Counted from the first letter of the stretch, positions 1 to 7,494 are shown. The stretch is DNA of 33,277 nt from DATJUF01 sp035524095 (GCA_035524095.1 DATKPK010000115.1:1-33277); one strand, 5' to 3'. Notes: a model not told the origin generated them from the sequence alone. Numbers and translations are program-made.

Positions 1-146
1 GTTTGGTGAGTTGTCTCCTCTACCAAGACGATATTGGGTGTTGGGCTCCATGCGCGCGCCGGGACGGCGTACGTCAGTGACGCGCAGGCCAGAACGGCGA
101 GAATCAGGTAAAGATTTTTGTTTTTGGCAGTGCTTGAAAAGCTCAT
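1..146 (-). CDS. Exported protein of unknown function, N-terminal part only
   Basis: The reading frame opens with ATG at 146-144 and stays open for 48 codons to the window edge, so the protein is truncated here. A good ribosome binding site (GAGGTG) lies 9 nt upstream of the ATG. The N-terminus is a classical Sec signal peptide: a short polar start with two lysines, a hydrophobic core LYLILAVLACASL at residues 12-24, then a small-residue cleavage motif (P-A-R-A) near residue 32. The mature part begins WSPTPNIVLVEETTHQ, which I do not recognise. The protein is presumably periplasmic or outer-membrane. It lies upstream of, and points away from, the parS region. The signal peptide and binding site make a real gene likely; the function cannot be given. 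Confidence 0.6.
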   Translation of the reverse strand, partial: MSFSSTAKNKNLYLILAVLACASLTYAVPARAWSPTPNIVLVEETTHQ

Positions 147-493
147 ATTCTAAATCACCTCAATTGTGTTCGGATGTTTCGTATAGAGCAACTTAGATGC
201 CGTGAGATTTAGACAAAGAGAAAAAGCATCGATAGGCTCAAACGTTGACGGCGTCTTTACAAGCAGTCGAATGCAGTCGTCCCGGACGGATGCACGGATG
301 TGCCCGATGGGAGCACTGTTGCTCCGATCGAATTCAGTGCATCGGCGGGTCCGAACGTTACAATTTGATGATCGTGCCGGTAATCAAGTAATCGGCTAGG
401 AGCTAGTTTGAGGATGCGAAACATAAACGAACGTCCTGGGTGAAATTCTTCCCCACACGATCGGAAACGCTCGTCAAAATAGAACAAGAGGAC

Positions 494-527
494 TGCAGGG
501 GATGTTTCACGTGAAACATCCCCTGCA
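494..527. promoter_or_regulatory. parS site 1 (ParB-binding centromere) in a 34-bp perfect palindrome
   Basis: The 16-bp core TGTTTCACGTGAAACA occupies 503-518 and is the widely conserved bacterial parS consensus bound by ParB/Spo0J. The dyad symmetry continues without mismatch for 9 bp on each side, giving a 34-bp perfect inverted repeat; the left flank reads TGCAGGGGA. In most bacteria parS sites lie close to the replication origin and seed ParB loading and SMC recruitment. No parA or parB gene is in the window. Confidence 0.9.
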
Positions 528-597
528 ATCCTGACCATCGAGAGTGGCCCGCAGACGCCTCTCTTCAGCGGACAGTCCGATCAGCTGCGACCACTTC

Positions 598-631
598 TGC
601 GATCGATGTTTCACGTGAAACATCGATCGCA
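598..631. promoter_or_regulatory. parS site 2 (ParB-binding centromere) in a 34-bp perfect palindrome
   Basis: The identical core TGTTTCACGTGAAACA lies at 607-622, 104 bp from site 1 and so on roughly the same face of the helix. Here too the symmetry extends 9 bp each side to 34 bp, but the left flank is TGCGATCGA, different from site 1 at the four middle positions. It lies 5 bp past the cysA stop codon. On the plus strand it is followed by ATTTTTC, so the RNA form could also act as a weak terminator for rightward transcription. That second role is speculation. Confidence 0.9.
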
Positions 632-636
632 ATTTT

Positions 637-1710
637 TCAGATTTGGTAGATGAAGACTTTGTTCTCGCGGGGTTTCAGATAGACTCGCGCGTCGCGCTGG
701 ATCCCCAGTTCGCGATACCGTTCGTGGTCTAGCTCGACTTGCACCGGATCGCCCCACTGGCTTTCCAACTCAACCTTCACCTTTGATCCCGCCGCATTGA
801 TATGCTTCACGGTCGCCGGAAACGACGCCTTGCCGTTGGGACTCAGCACAATATCCAGCAGATGGGGCCGCACATAGACGACTGCGTCCTTGCCGTTGAC
901 GCTGGCGAGTTCGTGGCCGTTCGGGCTTAGCGCTATCGGCATCCCGCGCACATAGATATGGCCGTCCTCGACCCGGCCGTGGAACAGGTTGACGTTGCCG
1001 AGAAAGTTGTAAACGAAGGGCGTCGCCGGATTGTGATAAAGCTCCTCAGGCGTTCCCGCCTGCTCAATCTTGCCATTGTTCAGCACGACCACCCGATTCG
1101 CCACTTCGAGCGCTTCTTCCTGATCATGCGTGACGAAGATGCTGGTGATATGCAGTTCGTCGTGCAGCCGCCGCAGCCATCGCCGCAGCTCCTCCCGCAC
1201 CTTGGCGTCGAGCGCGCCGAACGGCTCATCGAGCAGCAGCACGCGCGGCTCAACCGCGAGCGCGCGCGCCAGCGCGACTCGCTGGCGCTGGCCGCCGGAG
1301 AGCTGTGACGGATAACGCTTCCCCGACCATTCGAGCTGCACCAGCTTGAGCAGTTCTTCGACCCGTCTACGAATCTCAGCTTCGGGCGGGCGGAGTTTGC
1401 GCGGTCGCACGCGCAGACCAAAGGCGACATTCTCGAACACCGTCATGTGGCGGAACAACGCGTAATGCTGAAAGACGAAGCCGACTTTGCGCTCGCTCGC
1501 GCTGCGATTCGTCGCCTCTTCCTGATCGAAATGCACTTCGCCCGCATCGGGCATCTCGAGGCCCGCGATAATCCTCAGCAGCGTGGTCTTGCCCGATCCC
1601 GACGGTCCCAGCAGCGCGACCAGTTCGCCAGTCGGCATCTCGAGGTTGATATTGTCGAGTGCGACGAAGCTGCCGAAGGTTTTGCGCAGGTTGCGGACCT
1701 CGATGCTCAT
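637..1710 (-). CDS. cysA: Sulfate/thiosulfate ABC transporter ATP-binding protein CysA
   Basis: This is the cytoplasmic ATPase that powers sulfate import through CysT and CysW. The 357-residue protein has a Walker A motif GPSGSGKTT at residues 35-43 (K41), the ABC signature LSGGQRQRVALARAL, Walker B VLLLDEPFGALD and the switch histidine in FVTHDQEEALE. A C-terminal extension of about 120 residues fits the TOBE-like domain of the CysA/MalK class. Its ATG overlaps the cysW stop codon by 4 bp (ATGA), so the two are translationally coupled. It is the last gene of the leftward sulfate operon, ending 5 bp from parS site 2. The motif set alone would also fit a molybdate or other CysA/MalK-type ATPase; the neighbours make sulfate the best call. 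Confidence 0.93.
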   Translation of the reverse strand: MSIEVRNLRKTFGSFVALDNINLEMPTGELVALLGPSGSGKTTLLRIIAGLEMPDAGEVHFDQEEATNRSASERKVGFVFQHYALFRHMTVFENVAFGLRVRPRKLRPPEAEIRRRVEELLKLVQLEWSGKRYPSQLSGGQRQRVALARALAVEPRVLLLDEPFGALDAKVREELRRWLRRLHDELHITSIFVTHDQEEALEVANRVVVLNNGKIEQAGTPEELYHNPATPFVYNFLGNVNLFHGRVEDGHIYVRGMPIALSPNGHELASVNGKDAVVYVRPHLLDIVLSPNGKASFPATVKHINAAGSKVKVELESQWGDPVQVELDHERYRELGIQRDARVYLKPRENKVFIYQI

Positions 1711-2630
1711 GCTGCCTCTCTTCCAGCGGCGATTGACGGGGCTTCGGCGGCGGCCAGCGGCAACTCTGCGGCGTCGCCACCAAGGAGCCGTTTCGCGATC
1801 AAAGTCACCAGCGCGAGCAAGGTCAAGAGTGAGGCGACCGCGAACGAAGCTGTAAACTGGTAATCGTTGTATAGGATTTCCACATAAAGCGGCATCGTAT
1901 CGGTCAGTCCCTGAATATGACCGGAAACCACCGAGACCGCACCAAACTCGCCCATCGCACGCGCATTACAGATAACCACGCCGTAGAGCAGCGCCCATCG
2001 CACTTTCGGCACCGTGATGCGAAAAAACGTCTGCCAGCCACTGGCGCCGAGCGTAATCGCGGCCTCCTCCTCGTCGGTGCCCGAAGCCTCCATCACCGGG
2101 ATTAGTTCGCGTGCGACAAACGGGAAGGTCACGAAGATCGTCGCCAGGACAATGCCGGGCACGGCAAAGATAATATGGATGTTATGAGCAATCAGCCAGG
2201 GGCCGAGCAGGCCCTGTGCGCCGAACATCAGGACGTAGATCATACCAGAAATCACAGGCGAGACCGCGAAAGGCAAATCGATCAGGGTGGTCAATAGATT
2301 CTTGCAGGGAAACTCAAAGCGGGTAATCGCCCATGATGCCGCAAGGCCGAAGACCAGGTTAAGCGGCACGGCGATACCGGCGGCGAGCAGCGTCAGGCGA
2401 ATCGCGCTCAGCGCCGCGGGGTCAGTGATCGAGGCAAGGTAGACGCCGACACCCTTCGCCAACGCCTCGCTGAAGACTGCGACCAACGGAATGATCAGAA
2501 ACAAGCTGACGAAAAGCAGTGCGATTCCGATCAGGATCACCCTTGTCAGCTGACCTTCGGCAGTCGCGCGCCGGAAATGCACCGGCGAGCCGCTAACGGA
2601 CCCTATCGCTGATAAATCAGCCGAGGGCAT
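1707..2630 (-). CDS. cysW: Sulfate ABC transporter permease CysW
   Basis: This is an inner-membrane permease subunit of the sulfate importer. The 307-residue protein has about six hydrophobic segments, the first around residues 30-55 (VILIGIALLFVSLFLIIPLV). It carries the cytoplasmic EAA-loop signature that docks on the ATPase, here EEEAAITLGASGWQTFFRITVP. The segment ARAMGEFGAVSVVSG is typical of CysW. It overlaps cysT by 14 bp and cysA by 4 bp, which indicates one polycistronic transcript. The N-terminal 28 residues are polar. The C-terminus ends in an alanine-rich tail after the last membrane helix. It forms the channel with the CysT protein encoded just upstream. Confidence 0.92.
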   Translation of the reverse strand: MPSADLSAIGSVSGSPVHFRRATAEGQLTRVILIGIALLFVSLFLIIPLVAVFSEALAKGVGVYLASITDPAALSAIRLTLLAAGIAVPLNLVFGLAASWAITRFEFPCKNLLTTLIDLPFAVSPVISGMIYVLMFGAQGLLGPWLIAHNIHIIFAVPGIVLATIFVTFPFVARELIPVMEASGTDEEEAAITLGASGWQTFFRITVPKVRWALLYGVVICNARAMGEFGAVSVVSGHIQGLTDTMPLYVEILYNDYQFTASFAVASLLTLLALVTLIAKRLLGGDAAELPLAAAEAPSIAAGREAA

Positions 2631-3462
2631 GGCGAGTCGAACTCCAGCGTTGCAAAAGATTGATTGCGAAGAGCATCGTGAACGAGATGACCAGCATCAC
2701 GAGCGCGATCGCGGTGGCGGCCTGATAATTGAACTGCTCAAGCTCCGTCATGATCAGTAATGGCACGACTTCGGTGCGCATCGGCATGTTGCCCGAAATA
2801 AAAACGACTGAGCCGTATTCGCCGAGAGCGCGGGCGAAGGCCAGCGCGAAGCCGGTAATCAATGCCGGAACCAGCGACGGTGCGATGACGCGCTGGAAGG
2901 TTTGGAAGCGGGTGGCGCCGAGGGTCGCCGCGGCCTCTTCAACTTCGATTTCAAGATCGTGAAGAACGGGCTGGATCGTGCGCACGACAAAGGGCAGCCC
3001 GATGAAGGTCAACGCGACGATTACGCCGAGCCGAGTGAAAGCTACTTCAATTCCGAGTGGCGCCAGCAGATGTCCAATCCAGCCGCTGGGCGCATAGATA
3101 GCGGTCAAAGTGATTCCCGCCACCGAGGTGGGCAGGGCGAAGGGCAGATCGACAAGCGCATCGATCACAGACTTCAAAGGAAACTCGTAGCGCACGAGTG
3201 TCCATGCGACGATCAGGCCGAACACTGAATTGATCGAGGCTCCGGTCAACGACGCGCCGAGGCTCAGGCGATAAGCAGCGAGCACACGCGACGATAACAC
3301 CACGTGCCAAAAATGGTTCCAACCGATGCCGGAGGTTTTGAGAAAAAGGGTCGAAAGCGGAATCAGCGCGATGAGGCTCAAATAGACGATAGTATAACCC
3401 ATCGTCAGGCCGAAGCCCGGGAGTATACTTCGCCGTACTTTCTGTTTTTCCGAATCGTTCAT
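2617..3462 (-). CDS. cysT: Sulfate ABC transporter permease CysT (CysU)
   Basis: This is the second permease subunit of the sulfate importer. The 281-residue inner-membrane protein has about six helices, the first around residues 18-40. Its EAA-loop is EVEEAAATLGATRFQTFQRVIAPS, followed by ARALGEYGSVVFISGNMP, a diagnostic CysT/CysU stretch. Strong similarity to the neighbouring CysW (EAA loop, GE[FY]G motif) reflects the known paralogy of the pair. The ATG start lies 43 bp after the binding-protein stop codon, with only a weak ribosome binding site, so translation may depend partly on the upstream gene. Length and motifs are normal for the family. Confidence 0.93.
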   Translation of the reverse strand: MNDSEKQKVRRSILPGFGLTMGYTIVYLSLIALIPLSTLFLKTSGIGWNHFWHVVLSSRVLAAYRLSLGASLTGASINSVFGLIVAWTLVRYEFPLKSVIDALVDLPFALPTSVAGITLTAIYAPSGWIGHLLAPLGIEVAFTRLGVIVALTFIGLPFVVRTIQPVLHDLEIEVEEAAATLGATRFQTFQRVIAPSLVPALITGFALAFARALGEYGSVVFISGNMPMRTEVVPLLIMTELEQFNYQAATAIALVMLVISFTMLFAINLLQRWSSTRHALG

Positions 3463-3505
3463 ACCAAATATAGGAAATTAGTCTGATATTCGTGGCGGCC
3501 ACGAA

Positions 3506-4561
3506 CTATAGTCCAGGCGCATAGATTTGATCGAAGACCCCGCCGTCGGCAAAATGCGTTGCTTGAGCCTTTTGCCATCCGCCGAAAACCTGATCGACGG
3601 TGAACAATTTAAGTTTCGGCAAATTCGGCCCGTACTTGACCGCCGACGCCAGCCGCGGCCGGTAGTAATTCTTCGCGCCTATATCCTGTCCTTCTTCGCT
3701 GTAGAGAAATTCCAGGTAGGCCTGCGCGACTGCGCGTGTGCCATGACGATCTACGATCTTGTCGACCAAAGCGACCGGCGGCTCGGCCAGAATACTGGTG
3801 GAAGGATATATAATTTCAAATTTGTCCTTGCCGAATTGATTCACCGCAAGATACGCCTCGTTTTCCCATGAGAGCAAGACATCGCCGATCCCGCGTTCAA
3901 CGAACGTGGTCGTGGAACCACGCGCACCGGAATCGAGCACAGGGACATTTTTATAAAGCTGGGTAACGTATTCTTTGGCCTTGACCTGATCACTGTTCGA
4001 CGCCGCCAGCGCCGCGCCCCAAGCAGCAAGATAGGCCCAGCGCGCTCCGCCGGAGGTCTTGGGATTCGGCGTGATCACGGCGACACCAGGCTTGATCAGG
4101 TCGTTCCAGTCCCTGATGCCTTTGGGATTGCCCTTGCGCACGAGGAAAACAATCGTGGAGGTAAAGGGAGTGCTGTTATAAGGCAAGCGTTTCTGCCAAT
4201 CGGACGGCAGCAGTTGGGCCTTTTCAGCAATGGCATCAATATCGTAGGCAAGACCGAGCGTTACGACGTCGGCTTCGAGCCCGTCGATGACCGCGCGCGC
4301 CTGCTTGCCCGAGCCGCCATTCGAGACTTTGATGGTTACATCCTGACCGGTTTGCGCTTTCCACTTGGCGGCGAACGCGGCGTCTATTTGCTGATAAAGC
4401 TCGCGCGTCGGGTCATAGGAAACGTTCAGCATGGTCTGGCCGGCGGGCGCCGTAGTTGGTGCAATAGCTATTATCCAACTAGCTATTACGGCTATTATCA
4501 AGATGAAACGATATGCGTTCAAGTAAGGCAAGATTCTGTTATCCATCAGTAGCTTAGTCAC
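3506..4561 (-). CDS. cysP: Periplasmic sulfate-binding protein (Sbp/CysP family)
   Basis: This captures sulfate in the periplasm and delivers it to CysT/CysW. The 351-residue protein begins with a signal peptide whose hydrophobic core is at residues 18-34 (FILIIAVIASWIIAIAP). The mature part opens with LNVSYDPTRELYQQ, the typical Sbp N-terminus. It contains VSNGGSGKQARAV, ADVVTLGLAYDID, ITPNPKTSGGARWAYLAAWG and the SWENEA segment, all characteristic of the family. The first in-frame start is a GTG that overlaps the upstream yezD-like gene by 8 bp; an ATG five codons later (4546) is an alternative, and neither has a strong ribosome binding site. Sbp and CysP cannot be told apart from sequence alone, so the symbol is provisional. 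Confidence 0.92.
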   Translation of the reverse strand: MTKLLMDNRILPYLNAYRFILIIAVIASWIIAIAPTTAPAGQTMLNVSYDPTRELYQQIDAAFAAKWKAQTGQDVTIKVSNGGSGKQARAVIDGLEADVVTLGLAYDIDAIAEKAQLLPSDWQKRLPYNSTPFTSTIVFLVRKGNPKGIRDWNDLIKPGVAVITPNPKTSGGARWAYLAAWGAALAASNSDQVKAKEYVTQLYKNVPVLDSGARGSTTTFVERGIGDVLLSWENEAYLAVNQFGKDKFEIIYPSTSILAEPPVALVDKIVDRHGTRAVAQAYLEFLYSEEGQDIGAKNYYRPRLASAVKYGPNLPKLKLFTVDQVFGGWQKAQATHFADGGVFDQIYAPGL

Positions 4562-4772
4562 TCAGTTCAGTGGACATTTTTGGCGCGTTCAAACGGATTC
4601 GGGGCTTGTCTAATCTCAACTTCTGTTTGCGCTCGATTTGGACTACGCGCGAGTTGTGCACCACCATCTCGACCGAACCGTAGTCAAGATCACGAACAGC
4701 TCGCAGAACTTCACGCATCGCCAGGGCAAGATTTTCATTGATCACCTCGCCTCGATCGTTCGCCTCATTCAC
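4554..4772 (-). CDS. YezD family (DUF2292) small protein
   Basis: The conserved segment VLRAVRDLDYGSVEMVVHNS followed by RVVQIERKQKLRL matches the YezD/DUF2292 family, small proteins of unknown molecular function that often sit beside sulfate-transport genes. I place the start at GTG 4772, with GAAGG 7 nt upstream, giving 72 residues. The frame stays open to a GTG at 4844, but that lies inside an inverted repeat and would add about 24 unconserved residues. The 3' end overlaps the sulfate-binding gene by 8 bp, so this is the first gene of the transporter operon proper. A five-codon frame with a better ribosome binding site ends on its start codon. A role in sulfur metabolism is inferred from position only. 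Confidence 0.75.
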   Translation of the reverse strand: MNEANDRGEVINENLALAMREVLRAVRDLDYGSVEMVVHNSRVVQIERKQKLRLDKPRIRLNAPKMSTELSD

Positions 4773-4786
4773 CCCTGCGCCTTCAT
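4769..4786 (-). other. Possible five-codon leader reading frame before the yezD-like gene
   Basis: On the minus strand AAGGA (4793-4797) precedes ATG (4786) by 6 nt, an ideal spacing. The frame reads M-K-A-Q-G and then TGA. That TGA overlaps the GTG start of the yezD-like gene as GTGA. The arrangement could couple translation of the operon to ribosomes loading on the leader. It is short enough to be chance. Confidence 0.35.
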
Positions 4787-4806
4787 CGGCTTTCCTTAAG
4801 GTTAAA

Positions 4807-4844
4807 GTGGACAGTCCGGGCGGCGGCCTGCTCAGACTGTCCAC
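4807..4844. repeat. Inverted repeat upstream of the sulfate-transport genes
   Basis: The arms GTGGACAGTC (4807-4816) and GACTGTCCAC (4835-4844) are perfect 10-bp complements around an 18-nt GC-rich spacer. The element lies 42 bp past the porin stop codon and about 35 bp before the yezD-like start. On the minus strand it is followed by CTTTAACC rather than a T-run, so it is not a standard intrinsic terminator. It could be an operator, an RNA processing or stability hairpin that lowers readthrough, or part of a leader. I do not recognise a known riboswitch. Confidence 0.55.
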
Positions 4845-4886
4845 ATGTTCGTCCCAGCGTGAACTCTGTCGGCTGCAACAGCTATC

Positions 4887-6614
4887 TCAATAGGCAAATT
4901 CCAGATTCACGAAAATCGTATGCATATCGCGTGGTACCAGATCTGGTATCACGAAGCTTCCCGTCTTCGGCAGCAAACGGCCGTTGAGTGTACCGCCCGG
5001 TACATAATTGTACTGCTCCAACGTGCTGACCGGCAAACCGAACTGGTTATGATAGAAGAGCAGATTCTGACTATCCACCGCCAGCCGCAGATACTCATTG
5101 ACCTGATAGCTGATGCCCGCGACGAAGCGCTCGAAGTCCAACGGATCCTCAATCACATTGTCATTCGGCAGAACCCACTGATACATCCCAAACGCGGTCA
5201 GCTTGGTGTACGGGATGTGATAATGGCCAAGCAGGTCGAAGCCGATTTGGCGGGCGCGGCCGTTATTGAGAATCGCTTGATAGCCCGCGACTTGCGGACC
5301 ATAAGTATCCTGCACGCCGTAGCAAGGCTTAGCAGCCGTGCAAGTATTACCCGCATATTTCACCCCGCCCGTTGTGCCGATAGCCGTACCCGTGGCCGTG
5401 CCGAAGGCGTCGAGTGGGCCGCTGCCCGAATAGAGATTCGACAACTGGAACGCGTTGTTGCCGTAATCGAATTCGCCCAGCATGTTCCATTCCTGCGCGG
5501 CATAAGTGAGAATCGCGGCGACACGGTCGAAGCGCGCATTGCTACCCTTCAGCGGAGTAGACAGGCTATCGCTATCGGGTGCCGTGTTGCCGTACCCATA
5601 GTTATAGAAGCCGGTGAGGCCAAGCCCGTCGTAACGCCATTTCGCGCCGAACGGATAGATCGTCGCTCGGCCCATGATCTGTTTGGTGTCGGTCTGCTCC
5701 GGCGACTTGAATGAGCCGTTGTCGTAAACGCCGAAACCATAATCCACGTAGGTGCGTTCACTGCCATAGGGCTTAACGGGTCCGTTGAATTGCAAGCCGA
5801 TCTGACTCGATGAGAGGCCGAGGTAATTCCATGGTGAGAGATAGACGTAGCGGAATTGGGTGAAGTCCTCTTCCCATGCAAGCAGGGGATTTGGTTGAGC
5901 GCCGAGAGTAACGTTACCGCCCTTCAGCAGTGGCACATCTTTCCATAAGCCGGTGTATTGAAGATAGGCATACTTCAAGCGGACATTCAGATCGCCGTCG
6001 AGGTTCGTGCCGACGCCGGTGCTGGTGCCAATTTTGTCATTCGAGGCGGTACCGTTGGCGCGATAAATCTCAGGCGTGAAGCGGAAAGTATAATCGGGCG
6101 TGGGCGTGAAATAGGTATTCAAGTAGACGCGATTAATGTCGAATGAGTTGAACCCGTTATTACCTACTCCGGGCGGATTCATGTTTTCGAGCCATTGCGG
6201 GCCGAAGCCCGTGTGGGTGTAATAGCCATAGTCGAGGTAAGCCAGGGTACCGATGCGAAACTTGTTCTGAAAGTTATTCAGGTAGCTGTGCCACGCGGGC
6301 TGCATCGAGGCTACCTGTTGCTCGAGCTTCACGCGGTCGGCCTGCTGTTGGGCTTCTGATTCAGCTACAGCGGCGCGCACCTTTTCCTGAGTCTGCTCTT
6401 CAATTTGCTGTTGGATCTGCTCCGGTGACGCGCCGATCGTCATCGGTACGCGCCCGTGGCCGGGACGGACGAAGACCTCTCCGGTACCTTCATCCACCCA
6501 TAGGGTCGTGCTTTTGGCCGCCGGCAGGCCGTCCTGCGCGTAAAGGGTCCGCACATTCGCGAGCAGCATGACGCTGCCTAGTGCGGCTAGTAGAGTTACC
6601 CACCTGAGTTTCAC
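4887..6614 (-). CDS. Outer-membrane porin, probably anion or sulfate uptake
   Basis: The 575-residue protein has a Sec signal peptide (hydrophobic core near residues 8-20, cleavage after LYA near 26). A glutamine- and glutamate-rich stretch at about 65-105 looks like a coiled coil. The remainder is a long run of alternating, aromatic-rich strands ending in VNLEFAY, the terminal-aromatic signature of outer-membrane beta barrels. The segment FRIGTLAYLDYGYYTHTGFG opens the barrel. The start is GTG, preceded by a very strong GGGAGGAG 5 nt upstream, implying high translation. Position directly upstream of the sulfate transporter genes on the same strand suggests that it supplies sulfate or a related anion, but the substrate cannot be read from sequence. 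Confidence 0.8.
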   Translation of the reverse strand: MKLRWVTLLAALGSVMLLANVRTLYAQDGLPAAKSTTLWVDEGTGEVFVRPGHGRVPMTIGASPEQIQQQIEEQTQEKVRAAVAESEAQQQADRVKLEQQVASMQPAWHSYLNNFQNKFRIGTLAYLDYGYYTHTGFGPQWLENMNPPGVGNNGFNSFDINRVYLNTYFTPTPDYTFRFTPEIYRANGTASNDKIGTSTGVGTNLDGDLNVRLKYAYLQYTGLWKDVPLLKGGNVTLGAQPNPLLAWEEDFTQFRYVYLSPWNYLGLSSSQIGLQFNGPVKPYGSERTYVDYGFGVYDNGSFKSPEQTDTKQIMGRATIYPFGAKWRYDGLGLTGFYNYGYGNTAPDSDSLSTPLKGSNARFDRVAAILTYAAQEWNMLGEFDYGNNAFQLSNLYSGSGPLDAFGTATGTAIGTTGGVKYAGNTCTAAKPCYGVQDTYGPQVAGYQAILNNGRARQIGFDLLGHYHIPYTKLTAFGMYQWVLPNDNVIEDPLDFERFVAGISYQVNEYLRLAVDSQNLLFYHNQFGLPVSTLEQYNYVPGGTLNGRLLPKTGSFVIPDLVPRDMHTIFVNLEFAY

Positions 6615-6695
6615 CGATTCTCCTCCCGATGATTTGGTTCGGTTGATGCCACTAAATGCGTCGAGCGTCGTGATTTCGCGTGCCGGTTTGAAGCG

Positions 6696-6920
6696 CTATT
6701 TCGAGAGCGGAGCTACGCCGTTCCTGATATCGCTGAGTTGCACCGACGTGTAGGTCTTGCCGTCGCAGTAGTATTCGGTTGGCGTTGCCTGCCGCAGCTG
6801 GGCGCAGTCCTCGACACGAGGGCTGGGACCCGAGCTTAGAAACGGGTTTTCGGCGCATCCGCAGAGGCCGGCCGTGATTGCCACCGCAAGCGCGAACGTG
6901 GTTGCAAATATAGTCCGCAT
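6696..6920 (-). CDS. Small lipoprotein of unknown function
   Basis: This short frame encodes 74 residues from ATG 6920; a TTG three bases earlier is also possible. The N-terminus has a hydrophobic stretch FATTFALAVAITAGL leading into the lipobox-like LCGC, with the lipid-accepting cysteine expected near residue 22. The mature part has two further cysteines (VEDCAQ and EYYCDG) that could form a disulfide, and a conserved-looking YYCDGKTYTS segment. A ribosome binding site (AAGGGAG) lies 9 nt upstream. It sits between the Rrf2 regulator and the porin, all leftward, so co-transcription is likely. I do not recognise a named family. Confidence 0.6.
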   Translation of the reverse strand: MRTIFATTFALAVAITAGLCGCAENPFLSSGPSPRVEDCAQLRQATPTEYYCDGKTYTSVQLSDIRNGVAPLSK

Positions 6921-6983
6921 CAAAGAAATCTCCCTTCATTCGATATACTCGATTATTTTAGTAGATAATTGCGCTAAATTTTT

Positions 6984-7442
6984 TTAGATCGAGAACATCA
7001 GCCCCTCTTTGCCGCGCACGACCATCTCGACTCGGCTAATCAGATCGGCGAGCGAAGTAGTGTCGAGGATGCGGCCCGTTGCGTCCCGCACATCCTTCAT
7101 CACCAGGCGGATACCACAGGTACGCTCGTCGTGGCACTCTTCGCATCGCGAGTAGGCGGTTTTGCTGACGCAGGGCAGCAGCGCGATCGGGCCGTCGACC
7201 ACGCGCAAAATATCGCCGACCTGGATCATTTCAGGCGACCGAGCGAGCGTGTAGCCGCCGCCTTTTCCTTTTTTGCTGTGAAGCAGGCCTTTATTCTTTA
7301 ATTCGAGCAGGATCAGTTCCAGAAATTTGCGTGGCATGCCTTCACGCTGCGCGATATCGGAAATCAGGATCGGCCCCTGGCCGTATTCCATCGCAAGGAC
7401 TGTCATAGCCTTAAGAGCGTATTTTGCCTTATGCGAGAGCAT
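6984..7442 (-). CDS. Rrf2 family transcriptional regulator with a cysteine cluster
   Basis: The 152-residue cytoplasmic protein has the Rrf2 winged-helix fold. It starts MLSHKAKYALKAMTVLA, the recognition helix region is EGMPRKFLELILLELKNKGL, and the wing reads KKGKGGGYTLAR. Four cysteines (C91, C100, C103, C109) lie in the region where IscR and NsrR bind an iron-sulfur cluster, so a redox- or cluster-sensing role is plausible. CymR-type members of the family control cysteine and sulfate genes; the downstream porin and sulfate transporter fit that idea. A promoter with good spacing lies 24 bp upstream of the start. Which of IscR-, NsrR- or CymR-like function applies is not decided by the sequence. 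Confidence 0.88.
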   Translation of the reverse strand: MLSHKAKYALKAMTVLAMEYGQGPILISDIAQREGMPRKFLELILLELKNKGLLHSKKGKGGGYTLARSPEMIQVGDILRVVDGPIALLPCVSKTAYSRCEECHDERTCGIRLVMKDVRDATGRILDTTSLADLISRVEMVVRGKEGLMFSI

Positions 7443-7465
7443 ACATAACCTATCGGCGGACTCGA

Positions 7466-7494
7466 CTAATATGCGACGGCTCGTATCAAGTCAA
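7466..7494 (-). promoter_or_regulatory. Sigma-70-type promoter for the Rrf2 regulator gene
   Basis: On the minus strand TTGACT (7494-7489) and TATTAG (7471-7466) are separated by exactly 17 bp. The -35 matches consensus at five of six bases and the -10 at four of six. The expected transcription start is near 7459, giving a leader of about 17 nt before the ATG. Confidence 0.55.

Larger units (their letters stand above)
147..636. other. Gene-free 490-bp interval carrying two parS sites
   Basis: No convincing coding frame lies here. The interval separates the leftward exported-protein gene from the 3' end of the leftward cysA gene. Its only strong features are two perfect 34-bp palindromes, at 494-527 and 598-631, listed separately. 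The first ~60 bp beside the exported-protein gene must hold its promoter, but I see no good -35/-10 pair there. Confidence 0.6.

Noticed and set aside
257..538. Open frame of 93 codons on the minus strand before cysA, running through parS site 1
   Set aside because: Its recognisable stretch VSRET is simply the parS core read in this frame. There is no family similarity and it lacks a convincing ribosome binding site.
4920..5714. Long plus-strand frame (264 codons) opposite the porin gene
   Set aside because: It is antisense to a clear outer-membrane barrel gene with a signal peptide and strong ribosome binding site. The translation has no recognisable domain.
6652..6939. Alternative 95-codon frame overlapping the small lipoprotein
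   Set aside because: The competing frame has a lipoprotein signal and paired cysteines. This one is arginine-rich without any feature.
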